Source: a virus
Virus record (IMG/VR): IMGVR_UViG_3300009786_000057
Location: 1 to 28,536 of that record
Direction: 5' to 3' (one strand)
DNA length: 28,536 bases
The translations under genes and the position numbers were made by a program. Below, one piece after another: positions 15,667 to 22,787 of this stretch (position 1 is its first letter; every line of letters starts with the position of its first letter). The notes below the pieces were generated by a model that was not told where the DNA came from, did no database searches, and saw only the letters and a program-made list of their open reading frames with translations.

Positions 15667-16773
15667 TTAAACAATTCTAGTGCTTCTCCTTGAAGATGTG
15701 GAAGGAGAAGTAGGTGTGTATGGAGCATACCCCGAACTTTTGGCAGCAGAAGACCCGGAAGTACCAGAAGAGTCTTCTGAAGAAGCATCTTCCTCTTCCA
15801 CTTCTTCCTCTGGATCAGCAAATATTCTCCTATAATCATTAAAAAATTGTGGATCGTATGCTGCTGTCTTTACCGTTCCATCTTCATTCATCACATCTGC
15901 GGTTGGAGAATCATATCCAGACAAGTCTAGGTCTGTAAAATCAAACCCAGCATAGTCTATTTCGGAGTTAATACCACCAATTGCTGCCTGATTTTCTGCA
16001 AGCCATGCATCATAATCTCCTTGGGCGGAGGCTTGATATGCTGCTGCCTGTTCGTCCAAACTTGTCTGTTCCCCCCCGGTTAATAATGCATCCAGAGCGG
16101 CTTGCTGGTCTGCTAAAGTGTTCCCCTCACCATGAAAATCATCGTAGTTACTAGATTCAAGGAAACTTCTGTCTAACCCCAACTGTGCAGCAGTATAATC
16201 TTCCTGCAAATCGTCAGCAAATTCGGAAGAAAATACATCCCCATAACCGCTAGTGTCATACCCCTCAGTCCCCGCAAGGGTATTTAATCTTGCCGTCACT
16301 GAATCCCTTCCTGCTGTGATCCTAGCTTGTCTTGCTGCCTCCGCCACTCTCCTCACTTCCGCTGCTGCCGCTGCTCTGCGTGCTAACTCAGCTTCGCTTG
16401 GCCCATCGTCTTGAGGTGTAGGTGTAGGTGTAGTAGTGTTATTAGTAGTAGTGGTGTTATTCCGGGTTCTATTCCTGAGTGTACTATTCCTGTTCCGCCG
16501 CCCGTCACCACCTCCTCTACCGTATCTTGGATCACCACCTGAGTAGCTGTCTGAAAAATATCCCGTAGTACCCGAATTGGAGGAGTCCGATGCATTACCA
16601 TAAGTATCTGTATCATACTGCGGTAGTTTTGTATTAGGATTAATCCTACCCGACCCACCAAACGCCTGAAGGAGTTTCCCTTCTTCTGGAGTGATATGGG
16701 CAAGGGTGTGTCCCTGTGGCCCTGCTTTTTTTAATTCTTTAATTGAACTTTGAAAGTCTAAGTCTTCCCACAT
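15667..16773 (-). CDS. Virion-associated protein with low-complexity Thr/Asn region
   Basis: 368 aa, ATG 16773 preceded by TAGGAGAAAAT. Residues 21-54 hold a short motif that recurs at the start of virion proteins in many environmental phages: G-H-T-L-A-H-I-T-P-E-E, then F-G-G-S-G and a short turn. A Gly/Arg/Asn region follows, then a Thr/Asn/Pro low-complexity tract (about 104-122) written by a GGTGTA/GTA-like microsatellite. Next come an Ala/Arg-rich helix (129-155), a Ser/Asp-rich beta-like part, and a Ser/Thr/Pro tail ending in basic residues. It has the look of an internal or tail-tip structural protein with disordered linkers. The function is inferred from motif memory and place in the operon. 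Confidence 0.55.
   Translation of the reverse strand: MWEDLDFQSSIKELKKAGPQGHTLAHITPEEGKLLQAFGGSGRINPNTKLPQYDTDTYGNASDSSNSGTTGYFSDSYSGGDPRYGRGGGDGRRNRNSTLRNRTRNNTTTTNNTTTPTPTPQDDGPSEAELARRAAAAAEVRRVAEAARQARITAGRDSVTARLNTLAGTEGYDTSGYGDVFSSEFADDLQEDYTAAQLGLDRSFLESSNYDDFHGEGNTLADQQAALDALLTGGEQTSLDEQAAAYQASAQGDYDAWLAENQAAIGGINSEIDYAGFDFTDLDLSGYDSPTADVMNEDGTVKTAAYDPQFFNDYRRIFADPEEEVEEEDASSEDSSGTSGSSAAKSSGYAPYTPTSPSTSSRRSTRIV
16415..16461. repeat. GGTGTA/GTA microsatellite inside the 368-aa virion gene
   Basis: GGTGTA occurs three times in tandem and degenerates into GTA/GTT triplets. It encodes a Thr/Asn/Pro tract on the minus strand. Such tracts are slippage-prone, and the length can vary in threes without breaking the frame. 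Confidence 0.7.
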
Positions 16774-16781
16774 ATTTTCTC

Positions 16782-17417
16782 CTATCCTACGATTGTTCCA
16801 CTGCCCGATCCTTGATCGAAAGCGTTAATTCTATCACGGATTTTCCTGCGATTCTCCAGTTCCTGACGACTCGCAAGTCCTTCTGTAATATCCCCAAATA
16901 CATCTGTAAGTTGATCGTATTTTGCTGGCTGATTAATAAGTCTGGATTGTGCAGCTGATAACGAAGCTGCAAGATCAGGGTCAGCATTTGCAAGATTAAG
17001 TTTGATCATTTTTTCTTTGGCATCTGCAACAGCACCCTTTGAATCGGCGGCAGCTTGCATTGCCCTTCCCGCCATCTCCTGCCTTTGAAATTCTAAATCT
17101 TGTGCTGCTCCTGCTTTCTTGGCAACTTCAGTTGAACTGTTAAGTCTTCCTCCTCTTGCCAAGGCAAATTGTAATTCTTTTAAACCTTCCTTATATTGAT
17201 CCTTCAGCTGGGGTGCTTGATAGTTCATGTATGCATCAGAGCGTTTATCATAAAAGTCCTGACCATACTGACCAAAAACATCCTCAATTTCATCAATACC
17301 CTTATCAACCTCCGCCTGTCTTGCTTCTTCATCTGCTTTTGCCTTTGCATACTGATCCTCTGGTGTCTCTGGCGCACCAAAGATAGCATCCATAATCCCT
17401 GTAAAAATATTTGCCAT
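16782..17417 (-). CDS. Putative internal virion/ejection protein (gp14-like size and composition)
   Basis: 211 aa. It begins with M-A-N-I-F-T-G-I-M-D-A-I-F-G-A-P, a hydrophobic amphipathic N-terminus common in small ejection proteins, followed by a long Ala/Lys/Glu/Gln helical body with no enzymatic motif and a Gly/Ser-rich end. The stop of the nozzle gene and this ATG share a base (TAATG), so the two are cotranslated. In podoviruses the first small gene after the nozzle commonly encodes an inner-core protein that crosses the outer membrane. I infer that role from size, composition and order only. Confidence 0.6.
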   Translation of the reverse strand: MANIFTGIMDAIFGAPETPEDQYAKAKADEEARQAEVDKGIDEIEDVFGQYGQDFYDKRSDAYMNYQAPQLKDQYKEGLKELQFALARGGRLNSSTEVAKKAGAAQDLEFQRQEMAGRAMQAAADSKGAVADAKEKMIKLNLANADPDLAASLSAAQSRLINQPAKYDQLTDVFGDITEGLASRQELENRRKIRDRINAFDQGSGSGTIVG

Positions 17418-19576
17418 TATCCTGCCTCGTTAGTTGTGTAGTGTACTGCCAAGTTTCCTAGTTTGGCTGCACCCGCCTGAGTGTTTTCCAGCTTCAGGGC
17501 AAGATGCGTTGAGGTTGTAGAAAGACCAACCCTGCCTAATCCGTATGTAACCTTATTAAGTGTCGCTGCCAGTTCGTTAGTCTCAATATCCGTTGGATCA
17601 GATGCAATTTTTACAGTCCATGTTGATTCGCAAACTGCATCCATACCAGCCCACATTTTGTTAGTTGCAGGAGATTGTGCATCTAAGAAAGGGAGTTGGA
17701 CAGTAACCGTGCAACTATCGTACTGATCATCGTTCTCGCCACCAAGGGAATAAATTATGTCCCCGCTGCGGCAAAGGATTTGCCTCCCATCAAAAGCCCA
17801 TTCTTCAATAGCAAATCCCGGTTCATAGACAGACCATGCAGACACCTCGCTACTTGGGAAATAAGAAAACACATATACCTTTAACCCAATTGCCAAGTAA
17901 TATCGCCCAGATCGTGGGTCTAAAATTCCACAGGCATCTCTGCCATCCGCCGAATCTGCTTGGATTGCGGCAATAATAATCTCATCAATGGGGTTCCCTA
18001 TATCCCCAACGTAGGCAGCATTACTAGAGTCTCTTGACTTTAAACTTCGTATCCCAGATCGTGATAAATAAAATACATCTGAGTCTCCAATTGCAATAAC
18101 ACTCTTTGATGCAATCGTGCCTGTATTATTAAGGATTTGCACAAGTTGGATCAGGGAGGGGTTAGGATCGTAATACCATATCTGGATACAATCTTGTGCC
18201 AAGATTGCCATGTTTTCGTAGTACGTTGACATTGCCATAAGTTCTTCCGAATTTCGTGCATGGTTTGAAAGAACTTGGAACCCTGCCCCAGCCGTTGTAT
18301 TGGGATTTGAAACCCAATCCCCCGGTTCGTTGACCGCACACCATCTCCATGTTGATTCTTCTAGGGAATGCATAGCATATTTATTACTTGTAATATATTT
18401 CCCAGCCTGTTGTGCAGTTGATGAAACCACATTTGCCCCACCTGAAGTTGTGGATGCAGAATTGGTATATGTTACTCCTCCTGTAACTGTTGTTGCTACT
18501 GCCAAACTATTATATGCAGTTCCGGGGTCTTCAGCAATAACCACCACTTTTGCCCCCGTTGATTCTGCATCCCATTCTGGTGAGGTTGCAGTTGAATTTA
18601 TTTCATCAGCAAGTTTCTGTGCAGTATAAGTATGTGAATCTTCCCAAAGTACGGGACTGCCAATAATTGATTTACCATTAATTTTATAATCCGTTATTGC
18701 ACTGTCAATCCCCCCTGTAAGGGTACTGCCGGAAGATGTAGTAAAATCGCCCTCCCTTTCATTTGTTACTGACAGTCCATTCTGGCTTGTCCCTTTTGTT
18801 ACAGAAGTAATAAAAACAGTCCCCCCAGATTCTGTAGCAGTATAATTAGGTGTAGAGGTTAGGCCGTTTATTGCTGCTGCAATTGCAACTCCAGTTGTGG
18901 TATCACTACCTGTATGTGCAATTGGCCCGGTTAAAACATCAACATTATTTATTCTCAGGTTTTTCAGGTTGTTACCCGGAGTTGATGTGCCTCCTGTAAT
19001 GTAAAACTGTACTGATGCTGCTGTCCCTGTTACTGAGGTTGTATTACCTCCTGTAATTGTTGTACTTACCCTTGCCCTTCCATCAAAAATCTGGACTATC
19101 CTGTTTGCTGGACTACCTCCTGATGCTGAAACACCCGGATCAGCCTCATCACCCCAGTAATGATTGATTTTGCCATCCTCAAATAATATTGAGGCATACG
19201 GTTTGCCATCAAAAAAATCTACACTCAAAACCTCTGCCATATCAGAAGCACCAGAAGAGGGAGGTTGCCCGTATTGGTTTGCCATTTTAATGTACGACAA
19301 TTCTGGTGGCTGCCCTGTCATACTAGGTGAAGCAGTGCTTCCAAATACATAGACTCTTCTACCTCCTGCGGCCAAGCCATGTGTCCCAGCTGGAAGAGTG
19401 GCCCAGACCTTAAAAGCTTTTCGTTTCTCTATCTCGCCGCCCCTTGTTATATGAGCATTAGTCAGACCAGCTTTCCCGGTGGAGTCTGTACCAAACAGAC
19501 TCCCCGGAACACTGGTCACAGCAGTCCTGCGAGTATCTATCCCTGATTTAAAATCTTCTACAAGAACGTATGGCAC
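17417..19576 (-). CDS. Tail nozzle-type protein with duplicated insertion domain
   Basis: 719 aa, start GTG 19576 with AGGATAGCC upstream. The N-terminal 165 residues and residues 395-650 have the beta-rich, propeller-like pattern of podoviral nozzle/stabilisation proteins (V-E-D-F-K-S-G-I-D at the start; W-R-W-C-A-V-N-E-P-G-D-W and later F-Y-L-S-R-S-G-I-R-S-L). Inserted between them is a duplicated 84-residue module: copy A (207-290) and copy B (297-380) share I-N, a helix ending A-x-x-I-N, then T-S-P-x-x-x-A, a G-T-x-x-N block and a closing T-x-G-G. It sits directly after the head-tail adaptor gene, as expected for a protein that ends the short tail. The name nozzle is inferred from order and fold. 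Confidence 0.65.
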   Translation of the reverse strand: MPYVLVEDFKSGIDTRRTAVTSVPGSLFGTDSTGKAGLTNAHITRGGEIEKRKAFKVWATLPAGTHGLAAGGRRVYVFGSTASPSMTGQPPELSYIKMANQYGQPPSSGASDMAEVLSVDFFDGKPYASILFEDGKINHYWGDEADPGVSASGGSPANRIVQIFDGRARVSTTITGGNTTSVTGTAASVQFYITGGTSTPGNNLKNLRINNVDVLTGPIAHTGSDTTTGVAIAAAINGLTSTPNYTATESGGTVFITSVTKGTSQNGLSVTNEREGDFTTSSGSTLTGGIDSAITDYKINGKSIIGSPVLWEDSHTYTAQKLADEINSTATSPEWDAESTGAKVVVIAEDPGTAYNSLAVATTVTGGVTYTNSASTTSGGANVVSSTAQQAGKYITSNKYAMHSLEESTWRWCAVNEPGDWVSNPNTTAGAGFQVLSNHARNSEELMAMSTYYENMAILAQDCIQIWYYDPNPSLIQLVQILNNTGTIASKSVIAIGDSDVFYLSRSGIRSLKSRDSSNAAYVGDIGNPIDEIIIAAIQADSADGRDACGILDPRSGRYYLAIGLKVYVFSYFPSSEVSAWSVYEPGFAIEEWAFDGRQILCRSGDIIYSLGGENDDQYDSCTVTVQLPFLDAQSPATNKMWAGMDAVCESTWTVKIASDPTDIETNELAATLNKVTYGLGRVGLSTTSTHLALKLENTQAGAAKLGNLAVHYTTNEAG
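18437..18688 (-). repeat. Nozzle insertion domain, copy B
   Basis: Residues 297-380 of the nozzle-type protein. It aligns by eye with copy A in the core pattern (I-N-G..., A-x-K-L-A-D-E-I-N, T-S-P-E-W, G-T-A-Y-N-S-L-A-V, T-T-S-G-G). The two copies have diverged well beyond recent duplication. Confidence 0.6.
18707..18958 (-). repeat. Nozzle insertion domain, copy A
   Basis: Residues 207-290 of the same protein (I-N-N-V-D-V-L, A-I-A-A-A-I-N, T-S-T-P-N-Y, G-T-S-Q-N-G-L-S-V, T-L-T-G-G). It is tandem with copy B, separated by a six-residue linker. Confidence 0.6.
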
Positions 19577-19578
19577 GG

Positions 19579-20286
19579 CTATCCTGTCCTGTGGATTAAG
19601 AGTGGGCCTCTGGCTTTGTATCCGCCGTCCTCATCGCTCCCCATAATTACAGTTTTAGTCTTAGACAACCTTGCTCTCAGTCTCTGGTAATGGGCAGTAG
19701 CTTGCCCCATCTTCATCTGTGAATCGGGACTCTTCTGCCTCATTAACAATTCGCTTGCCGCAAAAAGAACAATCAACTGATCATCTAAGTCGGCAGTATC
19801 AGAAAGTGATACAAATGTTGAAAGATTGCCTGTGCCTTCCAACCTTAAAAGTCCATCACCTGTTGTCGTGTTTGCGTTATTACTCGGAATGGGCCACACC
19901 TCTATCTGTGATAGTCCATACGCTTCATATTTCTGGATGGGCCATGAGCGTGTCCCAATATCAGAATCGTATGTGGTGTAATCTTCAGGATTAATACCGT
20001 ATTCTATATGCTCCCAAACCCCGGAATACTTACAGGTTGCCTTTTGTACACGCTCAAGTGTCAGCCCGGAGGGAACATCGTAATAACGTGAACCCGCTTG
20101 CAGCACCACATCCTTCTTAACCTGTAGGAATGGCCATGCAAAATCTTCCCAGAGTCTTCGTTGAACCCTGTCTAAAAGGTTAATCATCATGTCCTGAGTC
20201 GCCTTCCCCATACTGGCGGAGATAGCGTGTCCCGACTCACTTCTCAGGTCATTCAGCAGGACTTGCAGTGTCGTGTTCCTTGCCAT
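19579..20286 (-). CDS. Head-tail adaptor (connector) protein
   Basis: 235 aa, ATG 20286 with GGAGAATA upstream. The order of motifs matches phage adaptor proteins of the gp4/gp6-like type: L-R-S-E-S-G-H near residue 14, L-L-D-R-V-Q-R-R-L-W-E-D-F-A-W-P-F-L (37-54), V-V-L-Q-A-G-S-R-Y-Y-D-V-P (60-72), then I-E-V-W-P-I-P near 133 and D-L-D-D-Q-L-I-V-L-F-A-A-S-E (166-179). Such proteins form the ring between portal and tail. It sits between the capsid gene group and the nozzle. The overlap with the 127-aa gene upstream (38 bases) implies cotranslation. Family-level call only. Confidence 0.78.
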   Translation of the reverse strand: MARNTTLQVLLNDLRSESGHAISASMGKATQDMMINLLDRVQRRLWEDFAWPFLQVKKDVVLQAGSRYYDVPSGLTLERVQKATCKYSGVWEHIEYGINPEDYTTYDSDIGTRSWPIQKYEAYGLSQIEVWPIPSNNANTTTGDGLLRLEGTGNLSTFVSLSDTADLDDQLIVLFAASELLMRQKSPDSQMKMGQATAHYQRLRARLSKTKTVIMGSDEDGGYKARGPLLIHRTG

Positions 20287-20632
20287 TATTCTCCGTTGGT
20301 TTTTTCTTTACTTTAGCACCACCTAATCCGATTGGCGGCGCACCCTTTTCAAACAAATTAATGTCTAATTTTAATTCCTTTATATCCAGAGGTAATTCAC
20401 CATAGTTCCCAAAAACCTCGGCAACTCTTTCTGGATTGTAAACACTGTTTAATCTCTCACGTTCATCCGCAGAATTAAGGTCTGTCTTGCCAGACATGGC
20501 AATATTATTTACTGACCCCAAACCATGAAGATGGATGAGTACCCTAATTTCCGGAGCAGTCAACCCCTCTTTTAAAATCTGACTTCCTAACTCGCCGCTC
20601 AGAGCCACATTGGCACGATAAGTAGTTTCCAT
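20249..20632 (-). CDS. Hypothetical structural-operon protein
   Basis: 127 aa, ATG 20632. Ser/Leu-rich helical N-terminal half, then a basic C-terminal tail with K-V-K-K-K-P-T-E-N and a polar end. No motif I recognise. The upstream ribosome site is weak (AAAGATTAATT), so translation may depend on reinitiation or the hairpin just upstream. It sits between MCP and the adaptor, a place where phages often encode a head-completion or decoration protein, but nothing in the sequence proves that. Confidence 0.5.
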   Translation of the reverse strand: METTYRANVALSGELGSQILKEGLTAPEIRVLIHLHGLGSVNNIAMSGKTDLNSADERERLNSVYNPERVAEVFGNYGELPLDIKELKLDINLFEKGAPPIGLGGAKVKKKPTENNGKEHDTASPAE

Positions 20633-20652
20633 AATTAATCTTTAGTTAAGGT

Positions 20653-20676
20653 TAGGCAGTCCCGAAGGACTGCCTA
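20653..20676 (-). terminator. UUCG-capped hairpin after the major capsid gene
   Basis: On the minus strand AGGCAGTCC, loop TTCG and GGACTGCCT form a perfect 9-bp stem extended by one outer T-A pair. The C(UUCG)G cap is exceptionally stable. It begins 14 bases after the MCP stop codon and ends about 20 bases before the next ATG. There is no strong U-tract after it, so partial termination or 3'-end protection of capsid mRNA is likely, which would raise MCP output relative to downstream genes. Confidence 0.75.
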
Positions 20677-20689
20677 GTTAAGTCAGGTT

Positions 20690-21742
20690 CTACTGAATTT
20701 CGTAGACCCCATGGCAGTTGTTTTGCGATGAACACAAAACAGCCGTAGTTGTGATCGCGTTGTAGAACACATAGCTAGTATGTGGTCTTGCGGGCGAATG
20801 TTTCTTCATCTTCTCATCCTGCATATACGCTAAGTACATTTTGGATGGGTCGATGATGTAACACCGCTTGTTACCATCTTTTCCAGTGAGGTTAATGTCA
20901 TCAAGTTCAGGATCATACTCAAACTTAATCCCTTGATAGAACATCTCACCCATTGAAATGTCTTGTTTTCCACTGAAACCAGTTTGGGTATAGTTACCCT
21001 TTGCTCTCAGTTGACTTGCAAGACGATCCAGAAAAGCACTACCAGCAACTGCTATTGAGGGTTTCCCTCCATAGCGGCGCAGTAAGCGAATTTCTGAATG
21101 AATCAGATCAACCAATTCTGTTCCAGTGGCAGTAGTTGCAATTGAAACATTAGAACGGTTTCTCCACCATGTATTTGCTACATGGTCAATCCCACCAATT
21201 GTTCCTGCGGAACCGGGAGCTTGCTTTATGATAGACTGAATACCAGCAAGTGCTTTCGCATCACCAGTTCCATCACCATAAAGTAAAGTATTCATTCCAC
21301 GGGCATAACCCTCTGCCATATCTTCCAACTTGTCTTCCAGAAGATTTACCAGAACAGTCTTGTCCCGCCCAGAAAGTCTTTTTGCAGAATCACCGGGGAT
21401 TGCTGAGTCAGTAATACTAATGCCGTCATTTTTCAATTCGGTCATAGTAATTGCTATACCAGCATGGTGTTCCTTCCAAGTGTAGCTTGCCCGCTTGATA
21501 TTCGCAGGGTTTGCATAAGTAACTGTGTCGCTTGCTTCATAGCCCGCAACCGTAGTTGTATATGTCCCCTTAACGGCCAAATCTACTGCTCCCTTTCCTC
21601 CGGGGAACGTCTTTGATGCCTTGTCCATTGCTGCGAACAAGGGTCTGTCTTGTATTGACTGACTCATTACATTGCCTCGATTGATAGTCCAATCTAAAGC
21701 GGCGTTGCTAATGTTGGTCAGTTCTCCTGCGCTTAATGCCAT
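20690..21742 (-). CDS. Major capsid protein (HK97-like fold)
   Basis: 350 aa, with the strong ribosome site AAGGAGCCAAT before ATG 21742. The sequence has the compact, low-Cys, Gly/Thr/Ala-balanced composition of major capsid proteins, with A-D-Y/T-W-K-E-H-like segments (S-Y-T-W-K-E-H-H-A-G-I-A-I near residue 85), a G-Y-A-R-G-M-N-T-L-L-Y-G-D-G-T-G-D loop near 140-156 and a beta-rich C-terminus ending in a Cys-containing strand. The preceding gene looks like a scaffold and a stable hairpin follows, the usual capsid-gene context. Length and order agree with podovirus capsids. The fold is inferred; the position makes the call strong. Confidence 0.85.
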   Translation of the reverse strand: MALSAGELTNISNAALDWTINRGNVMSQSIQDRPLFAAMDKASKTFPGGKGAVDLAVKGTYTTTVAGYEASDTVTYANPANIKRASYTWKEHHAGIAITMTELKNDGISITDSAIPGDSAKRLSGRDKTVLVNLLEDKLEDMAEGYARGMNTLLYGDGTGDAKALAGIQSIIKQAPGSAGTIGGIDHVANTWWRNRSNVSIATTATGTELVDLIHSEIRLLRRYGGKPSIAVAGSAFLDRLASQLRAKGNYTQTGFSGKQDISMGEMFYQGIKFEYDPELDDINLTGKDGNKRCYIIDPSKMYLAYMQDEKMKKHSPARPHTSYVFYNAITTTAVLCSSQNNCHGVYEIQ

Positions 21743-21776
21743 ATTGGCTCCTTAATTAATAAAGCGGTTCCACTGG

Positions 21777-22766
21777 CTAACTAGATTCAAAAGCCATGCT
21801 TATTGCATCGCTCAGACTTTTCGGTTCTGCCCGTGGTGTCCCGCTGAGTTTACCACCTGTTGCCGTGCGTAATTGCGTTGGTTGAGGTTGTCTGGCCCTG
21901 AATCTCTCATTGACAGTTTCATAGGCTTCATCTACAAGACCTAGTACATCTGCCTGAGTTTGGGGCCGTCCTCGCTCATTCACCAGTGCAACGACACGAT
22001 CATTAAATTCCTCTTGTTTGAGGCCGAAGTCTGGGTCTTTAGCTAGAGTTGTTTCACCCCATGTTTGGAGTGCCGTACCCATTACTTCACTCTGGGCCGA
22101 CTGTTGCCTTGAAACACTTTTTGCTGAGTCTGCCTTCCGCAAGTATTGTTCTCTTGCTAGACTAGCTCTAGTTTGGCTCAACTCTTTTGCTGCATCCTCA
22201 TCTAAAAAACCGTCATCTACCTTTGACTGTAGGTCTTCAGGTAAAACTTTCCCAGTGATTTTAGAGACATTACCCAAGTGGTGTTCCAGCATTTTATATG
22301 CTTCGTCTGGATTATTTCTAATCGCAGCCATAATTTTGAAACCCTCAACCGCTTCCTTTGCAGATAAATTATTTCTGTCAATGAACCCGGTTATCTTTGA
22401 ATACTGTTCTGAATCACCTTTCAACTTTGCTGTCAGGTCTTTTAACTCGTTCTTTTCGGCTACGAGACTCCGAAACCTTGGATGCTTATTAAATGGAACG
22501 TCCTTGTAATCTTCCTTCGATATTTCTCCAGAAGTTTCAATTGATTCCGTGACTTCCACCTCTTCAGAAGTTTCAGTTTCCTCAACAGGTTCTTCGGGTT
22601 GCAGTGCATCTTGTACTGCATCCGCTAAAGTCTGTGTCGTTTCCGCTTCAACTTCAGTGGCATCTAACGATGATGCCGTGTCTTCCGCAACTTCTGTGGT
22701 AGACTCGTCTACTTGTACTTCATCAGAAACGGGGGACGATTCCGTTTCCTGTGACTCTTCAGCCAT
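21777..22766 (-). CDS. Capsid scaffolding protein
   Basis: 329 aa, ATG 22766 with AAAGGACGTATCT upstream. The first 80 residues are extremely acidic (Glu/Thr/Ser-rich, many E-E-V/E-T repeats), the middle is a long charged helix (L-V-A-E-K-N-E-L-K-D-L-T-A-K-L-K-G near residue 105-120), and the C-terminus is basic and polar (L-R-T-A-T-G-G-K-L-S-G-T-P-R). An acidic disordered N-terminus, helical core and basic capsid-binding tail, plus position between portal and MCP, is the classic scaffold layout. No protease motif is visible, so it is a scaffold rather than a prohead protease fusion. Confidence 0.75.
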   Translation of the reverse strand: MAEESQETESSPVSDEVQVDESTTEVAEDTASSLDATEVEAETTQTLADAVQDALQPEEPVEETETSEEVEVTESIETSGEISKEDYKDVPFNKHPRFRSLVAEKNELKDLTAKLKGDSEQYSKITGFIDRNNLSAKEAVEGFKIMAAIRNNPDEAYKMLEHHLGNVSKITGKVLPEDLQSKVDDGFLDEDAAKELSQTRASLAREQYLRKADSAKSVSRQQSAQSEVMGTALQTWGETTLAKDPDFGLKQEEFNDRVVALVNERGRPQTQADVLGLVDEAYETVNERFRARQPQPTQLRTATGGKLSGTPRAEPKSLSDAISMAFESS

Positions 22767-22787
22767 AGATACGTCCTTTGTTGATTG

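Noticed and set aside
22018-22509. 163-codon + strand ORF opposite the scaffold gene
   Set aside because: Antisense shadow of a long helical charged gene; no start signal or recognisable domain.
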